Below the pieces are notes generated by a model. The model saw nothing but the letters and a program-made list of their open reading frames with translations. It did no database searches and was not told where the DNA came from. Both the position numbers and the translations under genes were made by a program. A stretch of DNA of 64,000 nt from Neodontobutis hainanensis. Its lineage: Eukaryota; Chordata; Actinopteri; Gobiiformes; Odontobutidae. Of the stretch, positions 34,610 through 46,639 are shown one piece after another (the stretch's first letter is position 1; every line of letters starts with the position of its first letter). The stretch lies in assembly GCA_024349245.1 (NCBI GenBank), contig JALDNG010000041.1, forward strand, positions 9,521,001 through 9,585,000, written 5' to 3'.

Positions 34610-36425
34610 TTAAAACATTCACACAGGGATAATAAAGGGATATTAAAAAAATAGGGGTGTGCCAATGTTATAAGAATTCTTTATCCATATTTTATAGAGA
34701 GACACGTAGACAGAGTATTTCAGAGTTCATTTAAAAATGAATGGTCAGGTTTAATTCTTGCAAGAAGACAACATGTCACAATGAAACAGGGTGAGATTTT
34801 ATATCACTGCAGTGAAAGGTGAAAGAGGCGTATCTTTCACAAACACTTCCCAAGGCCCAAGCTCCAGCCTCAGAAGTCCTTCCTTACGTTACGTCTACGT
34901 CGAGTCATGTCTATGTTCATGTTTGGATTAGCATAAAGGACATGACCTGAAGAGAACTAGGAGTAATTATAAACAATAGACTGTTAAAAATGATTATTAG
35001 AGCCAATCAAATCTTTCATGGCTGATCACCAATCACTGAGTTTAATGCTCAACACAGAGACCTGCGGAAATGCACACATATTTCAGCTGTTTGCCTTGAT
35101 TTACTGTTGTACCGGAGTCTGTGGGATACACAGTCTGCTGCGCTAACAAGTTCTCCGCTTTCAATACTGTTCCTTACTGTCCGGCACATGACATGGCAAC
35201 GGGAAAGTCCTACCACAAGATTCTTAACAGACAAAGCTCTGGGTTATACATTAGTTGTCACCTACAAGAGCAACCTAGACTTCTCATCACTAACTTTTAA
35301 CAATCAGGTTTCAAATCTAAAGCTAAATTTAGATTATATGCCATATGTCATCACAGAAAGACTATTATAGGGTAAAAATAACTTTACCAAAGGTTTGGAT
35401 CTTTTTATTATTCAACTTTTGATATGCCTTCAGCACAGTTTTAGTCAAAATTGTATTCCACAACTTCTTGCCACATCAACCTTTCTCAAAACCTCCTCCC
35501 TTCTCTTTATTGCCCCGAGACACAACTAACAAAAAGAATGTGAAGTGCAAAAAGGACAGGGAACAGGCAGAGAATAAATGCTGATCGAGCACTGAAAACA
35601 AATCCTCAGGGAAAGACAAAAGAACATTCAACACTTTGTTTTGACTCCACACAAACTGTTGCACTTCTAGCCCTGTACAACAAAATACTGGATTGCTGCA
35701 AGGACATCTGTGATCATCACAAACAATGAGAAAATACTTTAGAAGTGGACACTTGTCTTTGAACTGAGAGGAAACCTGTTTCTAATCATTTGCATGGAGC
35801 TAAAGATGCCAGGTTTTACACTGACTACGATGCAATGACAAAAAACATCAGGTACAAACACGGATGGGAGAATAACCGGTTTTACGGTAATAAACTGCAG
35901 CAGTACCAATACCATTAAAAAACACTTCACAATATTGTTAAGTAATGTATTATGAACTGAAGAGGCACAAAAAGGCCTCTGTATTTAACGTTATTCTTCT
36001 AAGTTAAACTTACATTTATTCCATTGATTACATAATTAGTGCTAATGCTGCCTGACGCTGAGCGGAAAAGACACGTTTTGGTGAAAGGCACAGAGCTTGG
36101 ACCCTCAGTCAAAGAGTTTTAAGAGAGTCTAGAGGAGAATATAAGCAGAAAAAGCACCAGTGTCTGCCGCTCTGTGAGGTCCAACTGTTCTGTTCTGTTA
36201 CGAGAGCACGCAGTGACGCTCTTTTTTAAAACATTTCATGTGGATTAAACCCACAGTGCAATAGTTTGGACTTATTTTCGAGTGGATATTTGCCTCACAG
36301 ATTGTTTTAGGCGAGGAACAGGACAGAGAGCAGGTAGGCTCAGGCTGAACAGTGCTATCGTTTTGTAGGTGTTTGTTTGATGGAATTTACTGAGAGCTAC
36401 ATGGAAGCGTGTTTATGTTCACCTA
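34610..36425. other. Unannotated stretch
   Basis: No protein family or repeat recognised. At 36,130-36,340 a TATA-like atataagcag precedes sequence with few stops and a possible donor (gagcaggtaggc), which could be a 5' untranslated exon, but evidence is thin. Confidence 0.3.
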
Positions 36426-36431
36426 GTATTT

Positions 36432-36463
36432 CTGATGAAACCCTTATGTGTGGGTTTCATCAG
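36432..36463. other. Perfect 12-bp stem, 8-base loop hairpin
   Basis: Arms ctgatgaaaccc (36,432-36,443) and gggtttcatcag (36,452-36,463) are exact reverse complements around ttatgtgt. In RNA it would fold strongly. It does not match the histone mRNA stem-loop consensus. No function assigned. Confidence 0.75.
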
Positions 36464-37099
36464 ACCCCACAGAAATAACAGGAGGAACCAGTGGCCTCGC
36501 GACAGTGGGTTTTGAGTTTAATGTTGGCCCGTTGCATCAAAACAAAGAAAACACTAAAAGGAACAACCCTACTGATAAATCCTTTCAAAGTAAAACTCTT
36601 CAGTAAAACGGTGTCTGTTCTATTTACTGAAAAAGAGAGATTGTTAATAAAAATAAACTTAAGCAGAGTTAAAGAGCCTGTATAGGCAATTCCAAACAAA
36701 GGAGTAAAGTGCTGCTGAAGTGAACTGAGGCTCAAATAACAGCAGCTGAAGCCCTGCCTTAAATACACTGCAGTCATTTATTTAAATTCATTTATTTATT
36801 TGAAATGATGTACTATAATAATTCTTCAACTGTATGATTAAACCAAAAAAATAAATAAATCAATAAAGAAAAATCAATACCAGGGGTATCCTGTCAGAAT
36901 CTCCTACTGTCCCATTCCTATTTCAGACTGAGTTTTAGAAAAAGTGACAAGCCCCTCAACATATGTAGCAGTAACAGTATGTTCTCTAGTGTTTTATAGA
37001 CAGATACAGAACAAACATTACAACAAAGCAGCCTCTGTTTCAGAAACTTTTAACATTACAACAGTTTTTACATCTGATTTGTTGAAGTATTCTGCCAAA

Positions 37100-37277
37100 A
37101 ATAATAAAAAAAAAAAAAACGTTGAGAGACTGCAGTGGCCAACACATCAGGGAATATGAGAGACGTTTAAAGAAGACGCCACAGGAAAGTTTCAGCCATG
37201 TCAAAGACTGTAAAGGGAAGCACTTACCCCCAGAACAAGAGCTCAAAAGATCACAGGACGTATCAGCGGATCTATAA
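37100..37277 (+). other. Coding-like segment, unidentified
   Basis: A plus-strand frame, open through an A-rich start, reads HIREYERRLKKTPQESFSHV then KDCKGKHLPPEQELKRSQ and DVSADL before a stop near 37,277. It is strongly hydrophilic and looks protein-like. A cag precedes ggaatatgag at 37,150, a possible acceptor. No match to a family is recalled. It could be a relic of a transposon gene just before the mariner remnant. Confidence 0.25.
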
Positions 37278-37867
37278 CCAAAGACCAACGGCCGTTTGCT
37301 GTAGCGGACAACAGAGGATTCTAAAGGTTAGTGAATATGCTGGAGCCAAAAAAAATCAAACCCTGTCACTTCAGTCAGAATATAACACCAGCTCTTTACA
37401 ACGAGACAAAAGCCTCGAGCAACCACAGTGCATCTCACTCGCCACAGATGGATTTACAAAGCTTTTCCATGTTCCTTGAGATGAAAGCAGTATTACTTGA
37501 CTTTATTTTTACACTTGAAAATGAATGCCTAATCTATGAAGTAGTGTATTATGAAAACTTATATGAAAAAATATGTTTCAGGTTTTTTTTCTCTATAGAC
37601 ATTTTAAAATGAAATATACACTAATTTTGTTGTTAATGGGGCTAAATGTAACTTTTTTTGGACAGAATTTTTAATTATTATTATTCTTTGTACAGTCATG
37701 GTCGTTGCACTGAATATGTTCTGAAGTTCGATGTTTTTTGATAATTTGACAATGTTTTCACTTTGCTCTGTAGGTTTAACTTCTAAACTCACATCATTGG
37801 CATCAACTACAACCAGAATAAAACTCCGCAGAGGACAGGTCTGTGAGCCACGTGCCCTCAGTCCCGG

Positions 37868-38446
37868 AAAGGCACCATCAAAGCTGAAAGGTATATCCAA
37901 GTTCTAGAACAACATATGCTCCCATCCAGACGTCTCTTTCAGGGAAGACCTGGTATTTTCCAACACATTTTCCACATCCTGAATCAGTTACAACATCATG
38001 GCTGCGTAAAAGAAGGATCTGGTTCTGAAATGTCCAGCCTGCAGTACATTTGGTGCATCATAAAAAGGAAGATGCAACAAAGCAGACCTAAGACAGTTGA
38101 GCAGAAGAAGCCTGTATCAGACAAGAATGGGACAACATTCCTAACCCTGAGCAGCTGGTCTCCTTTGTCCCAGACGTTTGCAGACTGTTATAAAAAGAAG
38201 AGGGGCCACACAGAGGTAAACATGGCCTTGTCACAACTTTTTTGAGATGCGTTGATGCCATGAAATTCAAAATCAACTTTTCCTGAAAATGATAAATTTT
38301 CTCAATTTAAACATTTGATATGTCATCTATGTTGTATTCTGAATAAAATACGGAAATTTGAAACTTCCACATCATTGTTTTCTGTTTTTTATTCACAATT
38401 TGTACAGTGCAGTTGTGTCCTAACTTTTAGGGAATCGGGTTTGTAC
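37868..38446 (+). pseudogene. Tc1/mariner-type transposase 3' remnant with right terminus
   Basis: Translation gives YIQVLEQHMLPSRRLFQGRP, then WCIIKRKMQQSRPKTVEQ and a C-terminus near a stop at 38,242. These match the end of a transposase common in fishes, whose catalytic segment normally reads PDLSPIEN before W; here that segment, with the third acidic residue, has been deleted. Beyond the stop, an AT-rich untranslated stretch leads to ttgtgtcctaacttttaggg at about 38,414, resembling the family's right terminal inverted repeat. The left end is lost. Confidence 0.75.
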
Positions 38447-38449
38447 AAT

Positions 38450-39820
38450 AGGCTCTGTTATATTTTCCTGTTTACAGAGTTTTAGCTAACCTGACAAGCC
38501 CGATAGTTTGCTCCACAATAAATGCTCTGTTCCACTGAAACATCTGGCAGGGCTCCTATTTCAAAGAGCAGGTTTTTGATAAATATATTGTCAGTGATTG
38601 GATTTATTATCTGTAGGTGACAATAGTTGTATTCAAGCAGAGTGTGACAGTGTAAACATCTCCACATAACTTTGTTTTGTTTAACATTTGTGTACTTTAG
38701 TTTACATTTGTTATTTGAGTCAAACACACCAACATATTCAGTTAAAAGAGACTTTATTTAGTTAAAGTTGATCATTTATTTTAATTTTTAATTTAGATTT
38801 AACAAAGTAAAATCTAAAAAAAATAAAAAATGTTTAAATGAGTTGGTGTGATACAAAGTGGCAACAAATTACTTTTTAAGTGCACCCAGACTGGATGCTA
38901 CATTTGCCAAAAATGACTAACTGCTAATGTATATGGTCAAATTGAAAATCAGTAATTATATCAAGTTATTCATGAATGGACCTTTTGAAGCAGCGGATAC
39001 AAAGTCAGATGATCAAAGTTCAGTGTGAATGTCTGGACTAGTAATTACTGTTATTGATGTGGATGACTCAAAAAACACATTATACAACCAAACATCAGTG
39101 GTATGAATCAGTAAAAGGATGCATCAAAGCCAGAACCTGGTCTGACTTGTGATATGTTATCATTTCAACCAAAAATGAAATGAATGGGAAATGCCAGTGT
39201 GGCCCCTTTTTTTAAATCGACAAACCTCCAAAAAGCCTCCAGCGTCTGTGTGCAGCAGTTGTCTATATTTCCTGTCTGCTTTTTGAAAACGGAATGTTTT
39301 ATGACTGTTACACCCGGGAACTTTTCTCAAAAGATGGATTGAACAGTAGGACGCCATCAAAACAATCACCACACCAACTTACCCCAAGCTCAATGATTTC
39401 AAAAAGATTTCTTTATCATTGTTTCCTTTGGGTATGCAACCTCATAAGTACCAAGAGCACAATAAGATAAATACTCGGACAAGGAAATTTGTCCAGTTAA
39501 ATGAGTTTATTGTAGCCTGCCATCCCCACTAACTTTTTTTTTAGCAAAGTCTAGTTGGTCTGGAACCCCACCTTTGGAGCTTGTCTTCCACCAAGCCCTA
39601 CACCGACAACATCACCCAGCGGCTTTTTAATGCGATGACTCGTAAAGTTTATTTCTTGGATTCGTTTATTCTGAATCCATTTGTCCCGACTCCTGAAACT
39701 CTTTGTACAGAATTACTAAAGAATAAGATTGATTCGGTTCTTTCAAGTTTTATTAAGTAACCTAACTTAGGTTGAGTAAACTGTGCAGGAGCGAACCTTC
39801 AGAGTTTGCTAAAGTGAAGC
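38450..39820. other. Unannotated stretch
   Basis: No gene or repeat recognised with confidence. A-rich sequence occurs near 38,813-38,830 and a T run near 39,532-39,541. Confidence 0.35.
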
Positions 39821-39825
39821 AGCCT

Positions 39826-39942
39826 TCATTCATTCATTTTCTACTCCTTGGTCCCATTAGGGGTCGTGGGTGACTGGAGCCTATCCCAGCAGTTATGGGC
39901 CTGAGGGGGGGTACACCCTGGACAGTGGCCAGTTAGTCGCAG
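39826..39942 (-). mobile_element. SINE-like repeat tail, second family
   Basis: Plus strand cattcattcattttctactcc, ggtcccattaggggtcgtgg, gagcctatcccagcag and gtacaccctggacagtggcc are the reversed 3' part of the repeat seen at 34.3 kb. The terminal attcattcattc is the reversed short tandem end. Confidence 0.7.
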
Positions 39943-39944
39943 GT

Positions 39945-41955
39945 GCTGCAGCTTCATAGGGAATATTTATGGGAGCTGTCTATTGTTGATTCTGCTGTAT
40001 TCTATTATGCTTTAAATGTTAAGGTTGCCTTTTATGACGGACAAATTTGTTCCCAGGGATTAAAGGAGGCTGCCTTCTAGTATTGACATAAAAATGGTAG
40101 TGCAACTTTCAACAGCTCAAATGAGAAAAGCCCCAATGCATGTACAGTACAAAGTTACGTTCTTAATCATTTTTGGGTAAAGGGTAAAATTATACTTAAT
40201 TGAATTCAAATTGATTCTTACCAAAGATGAAAATACAGTCAGTGTAACCACAGCTAATGTCTAAGCTGCATCTTGTTTTATATTGTCAGTCTCACTATAT
40301 TCAACGGCACAGCATCCGTCAAAACATTATTATTCTTATCTCAGCTTTAATACAATGCCACAGTCAAGATACAGATGTTTAAACAGCTCCTTATTTAACA
40401 ATACCTGTTGGCCAAAATGACAAATGCGTACAAAACCGGAAGTAATTATATCATCACAGCAATAACCCAAAGTAATGGTGCTGGCCAAATGGTGGAAGGA
40501 TATAATTAAAATATCCTAAGTAAATCCTAAATATTTAACTGTTTACCCAGGAGATGAAATTGGACATGAGGAAGAAGAGGGGAACTGTTATAAAACGTGT
40601 ATTTGGAGTTAAAGTCACAGATCTAATGAGGACAACGAGTGAAATCCATATGTGTTTGTGTTTCTTTCAAGAAAAGTCCCACAGTCTGCAAAGTGAGAGA
40701 CAAAAGAAAAGAGTTGGGAAGGAGTTTTATATGGACCTGTACACAAGAACAGGGCACAGGGAGTAATGTTGGCACTTATATGAGCATGTTCCCAAATGAT
40801 TCAAACTTCATGTGGGAGTGTGAACTTTAAAACAACTTCAAATACCAGGATGTCCATTTCCTGATTAAGACAGAACTACAGTAGCTGTGCTTTCTGATTC
40901 TTAGTAACTTCTCCAACTCAGAGCATCATTAAAGCCCCTTTCAACACGCACCATGCTCCTGCCTATCCAGACTTTATTTGGAGCAGCTGTATGCATGAAC
41001 ACAATCCAATCTATTTCCTCACCTGAAGAATATAGCTTGTTGTAGAAAGATCATGATTAAGATTTGGTTTTGTCAGAACATTGTCTGATCCTGTGGAGGA
41101 GCAACAAAGTCTGGCAGGTAAAGTATTTAGATGCCATCATCAACAAAGAGGGTTAAAGACCTGAGGTTCTTGTTAGGGCAGCGCAAACAACAGCCGCACT
41201 TCCTGGACTTTCACCAATCTAGAAAGAACTGTAACATGTCTCAAATCCAAAACAATTGCTCCATGCATTGGTCGTGTCCATCTCACTACTTACATGTGAG
41301 GTATGGACATTGGCTTCCAAAATCCAGCGTCAAAAACAATCAATGAACAATCCCTTGGGTTTACCGTACAAGACTTTTTAGCAGTTGGTGATTCCCGTCA
41401 AAGTTAAACTTAACTGCTGCTGCATCAATCATGAGGAGCACTCAGTGATGGGACCTCAGCACATTAATATACAGCAGCTTACGCCGGCCGTGATGGATAA
41501 CTGTAGCTCGGTAATGTCTACATCCTGGAAGTGTGACAAACATTTCTGATATGACATTATAAATCATTTCGAGGCACAGCTTCTAAACATCTTTGAACTG
41601 CAAATACTTCTCTGCAATATATATATCATCCATGTTAAATTCGTAGAGTCCATTTAATCTGTATGTGCAATACACTCTCACAAGGTAATCCTTTGACTGC
41701 TGATTTGGAAATGACATTACTATTGATTTTTTTATATATACCATTACCGATATGCTAAACAGAGGCTCTAGACAACAAAGTAAAGCACAAGAATGTGACT
41801 TGGGTTTGACCCTAATATTCTAAAATACCTTTCAAAAACAAAAACTGTTGTATCTGTTTTATAGAAGGGTAAATTGCTTAACCTTTTACATTTTATATTG
41901 CATATATTTTATATGACTAAAAAGCATTTTTTATTAATATATTGTAGCTTAGTGT
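39945..41955. other. Two-kilobase stretch without an assigned feature
   Basis: A frame at 40,554-40,766 starts with ATG after a possible acceptor (gtttacccag) and encodes a basic 70-residue string without a known domain. Nothing else stands out. Confidence 0.35.
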
Positions 41956-41958
41956 TAC

Positions 41959-42134
41959 CTTTGTGACCTTTAGCACTGCGTCGTATTGACCAATCATTTT
42001 ACCATTCTCCAGACAGGATGACAGGATAAAATTGTCTTTATAAAAGCCGACCTCACCCTGTGCGTCATGTGCAGTACACGTTATGGTGTGTGTAGTGTCT
42101 TCAAGATTTGGAAAATATGTCTCTCCAACCTTGG
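41959..42134 (-). CDS. Candidate Ig-domain-like exon
   Basis: On the minus strand a 176-bp segment lies between catccag (ends after 42,135) and a donor aag|gtaaca at 41,958-41,959. It is open throughout and encodes VGETYFPNLEDTTHTITCTA, then HDAQGEVGFYKDNFI and GQYDAVLKVTK. The ITCTA cysteine, the GFYKDN strand and the YDAVLKV strand resemble the B, C and E strands of an immunoglobulin domain; the F-strand YxC would fall in the next exon. The acceptor pyrimidine tract is poor and no neighbouring exon was found, so it may be a relic or a chance frame. Confidence 0.35.
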
Positions 42135-42241
42135 CTGGATGACAACAATATCTCACTTAAAATGCTGCTTTGGTTCCTTGATTGGTTTAAATTGTGAAGA
42201 AGTCAAACTCAAATCTACAAAGACCAGACTCTTTTTTTGTG

Positions 42242-42250
<9 letters not shown>

Positions 42251-42317
<67 letters not shown>
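42251..42317. repeat. AT microsatellite, 67 bp
   Basis: About 33 uninterrupted AT repeats. It is self-complementary, so it can extrude a cruciform and is usually length-variable. A shorter AT run lies at 43,108-43,125. Confidence 0.95.
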
Positions 42318-42319
<2 letters not shown>

Positions 42320-42322
<3 letters not shown>

Positions 42323-43525
42323 GAAACAAAAGTAGAATGTCTGGCCAGGACAGTATGTGGCTGCTTTAAAGATAATGTAATTTAATTGAATATACATTTG
42401 TGAAAGCTAAAGCTAGGCACAGATGCAATAAAAAATGTTCCTTCTGACTTTGATTCTAAATGTTTCAGACTTGGGGATTCAAGATGTCTCCTGGAAGTCA
42501 ATAGAAGAAGGACATGGATGGAATCAAATTAACACTTGCCAAAGCTCAAGGGAAGGCAGAAAGTTGTCTCATCAGTCACTCTTTCTTCTGGGTCTCAACA
42601 AAACCAAAGAGCCAGTAAAGGCGATGGATCCAATGAACAATACCCATCTCTTGGTGTTTATAGCATTATAGCGTTATCTGTTTTTTTTTCTTTTGTTCTT
42701 GTTCAGTCTGTGAGTAGGTCAAGTTTAGGTTTAAGAAGGGGGTTGATGTCATCATATAAATTAGCATTTTTTGAGAGCTGGTGGTGTCTTTAAGCACTGA
42801 ATTTAGAGTTAAAGACACAGTTGTCTGGAACAGAAATGCAAGTTATAGTTGATATGTTTTGGGTCCAGAAAATCCACAAAATGTAAATGTAAATGAACAA
42901 TTGATGTGAAAGCTATAATTAATTCTCCTCACAAAAGAATACAGCTCATTGTGGCCAAAGACTCACCCACACATACTTTCCATGCCATTAATTGCACTTT
43001 AAACCCAACAGTACAGCAGTCGTCAAAATATTTTCAATAGAACATATTATTTATATCTCTAAGCCTTAATGACTAGGTGGCTCTCTAATATTACCCGTGG
43101 CAAATGATATATATATATATATATAAATAATAAACTATGGATTTTAGTAGGGTTGTTCTGATACTGGTATTGGAAATGCTGCCGATACCTATCAGCGAGT
43201 ACTTAAACCCAAACCCAACAGTATTTTCTTATACAGGTTCAAGTTAAGTCCGCTAGCTTTGTTTAATGTCTTAACCACTTCAAGCCGGATATCAGTTCTT
43301 ATCTGCTGCTCTCACTCCTGAAGGTGTAGTGTGTTGCCACAAGTGACACAGCTAAGAATTAGACGAACTATCACTAGCATTAAAGTCACTGTAGGTCACT
43401 GTAGTCACTTTCAATCATCTACTGAGCCTCTGAAGATGAAACCTTGTACTCTCTGCAGCTGCTCGACCTTTACTTTAAACTGTTTGGTTAAGGTCCTTGT
43501 GAGTTTGAATAACTATCGTTTCAAT
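42320..43525. other. Unannotated stretch
   Basis: Contains a short AT run near 43,108 and a string gggttgttctgatactggta near 43,151 that recalls fish element ends. No gene recognised. Confidence 0.35.
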
Positions 43526-43532
43526 ATTTGTC

Positions 43533-43804
43533 TGTGAAGGTTCCCAGTCATCCAGGTCATCTTGAAGAAAAGGTTGAAGCAAAAGCCTCTAGACTCAGTT
43601 TTTAAGGTGAAGACATTTCATCTTTTCTCCAAGACTCTCCGAGACTTTGTCAAATCTGAGATCAACTGGTAAAAGAGCTGAGCTTTATCTCTCGAGAGAG
43701 AGGCTTGACCTGGAATTAAACCTGATGGAACGGTCTGTTCTGGTCTCATAGTTGTTAACTATGATTGGGCAGTGTGATGACCTGGATGACCGAGAACCTT
43801 CACA
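43533..43804. mobile_element. 272-bp nonautonomous inverted-repeat element
   Basis: The first 28 bases (43,533-43,560, starting tgtgaaggttcccagtcatc) and last 28 bases (43,777-43,804) are inverted copies with 26 matches. The interior has no coding frame. A truncated relative lies at 15,496-15,665. No target duplication was seen in the immediate flanks, and the superfamily is unknown to me. Confidence 0.8.
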
Positions 43805-43809
43805 GAAAA

Positions 43810-45660
43810 TCCCAAGATGGTTATATTGAGCATTTACATGAGCCATTATATTGTTAAAACAAAAGCCATTCTGAAAAAACGCTCAGGTGAGTGCCACTGT
43901 TGCATTCAGGTGTTGCTGTTCTAGGTTTTTAAACACTGTTGTAAATACTAAGATAAGAACAAGCCGTTCTGGCCAAAAGGTGGACTGAGGACTTGGCTCT
44001 TCTGAGCTGATACAGCCTCTTGTGAAGCTGTTGTTTCGTTTCTCCAACAGAACTGTCACTGCACTCTTCACTGAACCACGTTTCAATATTAGCACAATAA
44101 TCACCGTCACCGCACACGACTCGGCTCGTTTGTTTTTTGGCTTTGTGTTACCTCCGTCAAGCTAATTAAGAGTCACCTCTTTCCTCCCCCTGCTTCTCAG
44201 TGAAGCCACGAACACATTAACATGTCCACTTTCCAAACTTAATCTGCGTGTATGTTTTATTAAAGGAATAAATAAAATAATGTTACCAATTCAAACAGGA
44301 TAGTAGAACGCACCCAGGTAATGGACTTGTATTTGGTATAGTCTGTCATTGTGGACTGATTTATTAAAGAATGGAGCGAGTGAGCATCGTAGTTAACCGG
44401 GTGAAGGGCACATAACTGTTTTTATGCAAAGACATTAGCATAAGCGTCTCACTGAGTAGATTATTGTGTGTAGCCCATGTTCTAAGTCCTCATGTCCTTA
44501 TTATGAGAATGCGTCTCTAACACAGGTCTTTATGCAGTCTCTAGTTTTTCAAAATGTAAATCCTTTCAAAACAAGCTCGTGCACCTGCTCCGTGCTCTGA
44601 ACGCTTCCTGCAATAGATCCACGACTGAAAGCTGCCAGGTTTTGTCCGTTTGTCCCATAATTTATCTACTCATCCACCTTGGTGCTGCTTCATGTCAGGT
44701 TATGCCCTCATCAGCTATTGCACTTTATTTATTTCACTAAAACACAAGCGTGACAAGTCTGTTGTGAACAGTGAGTTTCTATAAATAGATGACTAGTGAG
44801 AGTCTGATTGATGATGTTCCTCTAGCTCTTCATTTATATTCTATTTAAATGTTTCATTGTTCAGACATGACTCAGACTCATGTAAATAACGTATATTTGT
44901 TATTCCTGAAATAGGCCTAAATGTTATTTGTCATCTTGTAAATACATGTCCCTTGAGTCCACAGTTGAAATTATCCATTAAAACTTCTAAAATGACCCTG
45001 TGCCTTTACCTCAGGCATACGCAACTTGACTCAATCTAAAAAAAGAAAAAAACTCTGCCCATTTATGCCATGTTTAGCCTTTCATTAAACAATGCGCCAG
45101 CTCTGGACACGCCCAGAAAATGAGTCCGCCATCCGCCAAGCGCTTTATGTTTTACATCATAAAAATCTAGAGCATACTCCAAGATTCTGGGGTTAAGCTC
45201 AGCTAGCATTAGCACTGCAACAATGAATTAAAATAAAGCAGTGAAGGACTTAAGTCCATGAGTCAAACTCACCAAATAAAAATAGAGGCGCTCATCACTT
45301 AAAGCACCATTTGTGCTTTAAGTCAAAAACTGTCCCTTGTTGTTGCCTTCTGGATTAAATTTAAGCTTGAAACACATTGGAGAAAAGATGGATGCATGAC
45401 AAGTCCAATCAAGTGTACCTTTAGTACCTTTTATTTTCTCGCTCGTTCCTGATTTGGGAGATGAATGTGCCACTCCATTTTAGATAACTGCCTCTGATAT
45501 GTGACATTCTCATCCATCTAAGTTTACTTTTAGTATTACAGCAGCATGTGTGTTTACTGCGTCCTCGTTTCCACCATTTCCATGGCCTTAGATCTTTGCC
45601 TTTGGCACTTGGCATCTCATCAGAGTAATGAATTAAACTCAACATCGGCTTAAATTAGCC
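43810..45660. other. Unannotated stretch
   Basis: No recognised gene or element. Frames of 60-75 codons overlap on the minus strand near 43,883-44,117 without a domain. Confidence 0.35.
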
Positions 45661-45663
45661 AGG

Positions 45664-45711
45664 AGAAGTGTCTGGGGAGGGGGAAGTCTGGGCATCTCTG
45701 CTCAGACTGCT
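45664..45711 (+). mobile_element. 48-bp fragment of Rex3-like LINE 3' end
   Basis: The string gaagtgtctggggaggggga then agtctgggcatctctgct and cagactgctg matches 63,554-63,609 of the LINE at the right end nearly base for base. Flanks are unrelated, so it is an isolated short remnant or a very truncated insertion. Confidence 0.75.
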
Positions 45712-45714
45712 GGA

Positions 45715-46450
45715 TGTTAAATTATTGTGCATTACAGCTAAAGCTCTAACTTTCCTGTGCTTGTTAATACGGCCTTGCAATAGCTGCATACTCTAAACAT
45801 CCTAATTACATTTTAAATGAATTACAACACAAGCTTTTGAAAAAGACACAAATATAACTGTCTGCTAAAAAAAAGAGCAGCTCCTTTAATTTCCTTAGAT
45901 CCAGAGGACAGAGAATCTTTTACTCTTAGAAAATATTTGTTAGGCCCCCTTTAAAACTTACGAGACCAGGATTCCAGCAGGAAGGCTACTGTACAGAAGC
46001 TCCAACCCAAACAAGCTGCTCGTCTGTGGTCTGACTGCTCTCTCAGGATCATGGCTGAGGCAAAATGCTTTTGGGAAAATTACCTTAAAAGAAATGAGAA
46101 ATTTGTCTTTTTCCCTTGAATCTATGGATGACTTATGACAGAAGAGCTTTTACTTCTACCAGTGTTTACTTTTAAAGGTGTTGCAGGAGTTAAAGATGGA
46201 GATTTTGAGATCTGGAGACAAAAGTGCAGAATGCAACACGTCATATCCTATTTAAAACTCCGTTACCTGATTTTGTTTTTGCCGTCTCGATCTCAGACCC
46301 ACCACTCCCCCCAACAGAAGTGTAGTTACCTTTTCTGCTACTTTTATTTAAAAGACTGTCAAACCAGACCAATTTTACACCACAAAGTACGAATTACATT
46401 AAACCAAAGTTTTGTGCTTGCCTTGAACCTTTAGCTTTGAGTTTACCATA
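45715..46450. other. Unannotated stretch
   Basis: A 99-codon plus frame (46,135-46,434) starts with ATG but has no recognisable domain and is probably chance. No repeats seen. Confidence 0.35.
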
Positions 46451-46454
46451 GACT

Positions 46455-46601
46455 GTAGTAGAGACAGGGACTCGTTATAGCCACTCGGGTTTGAGTCACA
46501 CTTAAGTCGTTACAGACAGAGACCTGCGACTCAAGTCTCTGGACTCAAGACTCGTGGTCCAAAGACCCGGGACTTGACTCGTAGACTGCCCCATCTCTGA
46601 G
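46455..46601. mobile_element. Probable short DNA-element remnant rich in gactc motifs
   Basis: The segment is dense in gactc and gagtc words and runs from gagacagggactcgttatag to gactgccccatctctga. The ends can be aligned as an imperfect inverted pair (agagacaggg against agagatgggg). It resembles a common fish nonautonomous element built of such words. Confidence 0.5.
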
Positions 46602-46639
46602 CCGGGAGTGCGTCGACAAAACTACTCTAAACAAATCCC

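Noticed and set aside
36432..36463. Histone-type 3' stem-loop
   Set aside because: Stem and loop sequence do not match the conserved histone mRNA element, and no histone gene is nearby.
42067..42318. Tyr-Ile repeat protein from the AT microsatellite
   Set aside because: Translation of a dinucleotide repeat; no coding support.
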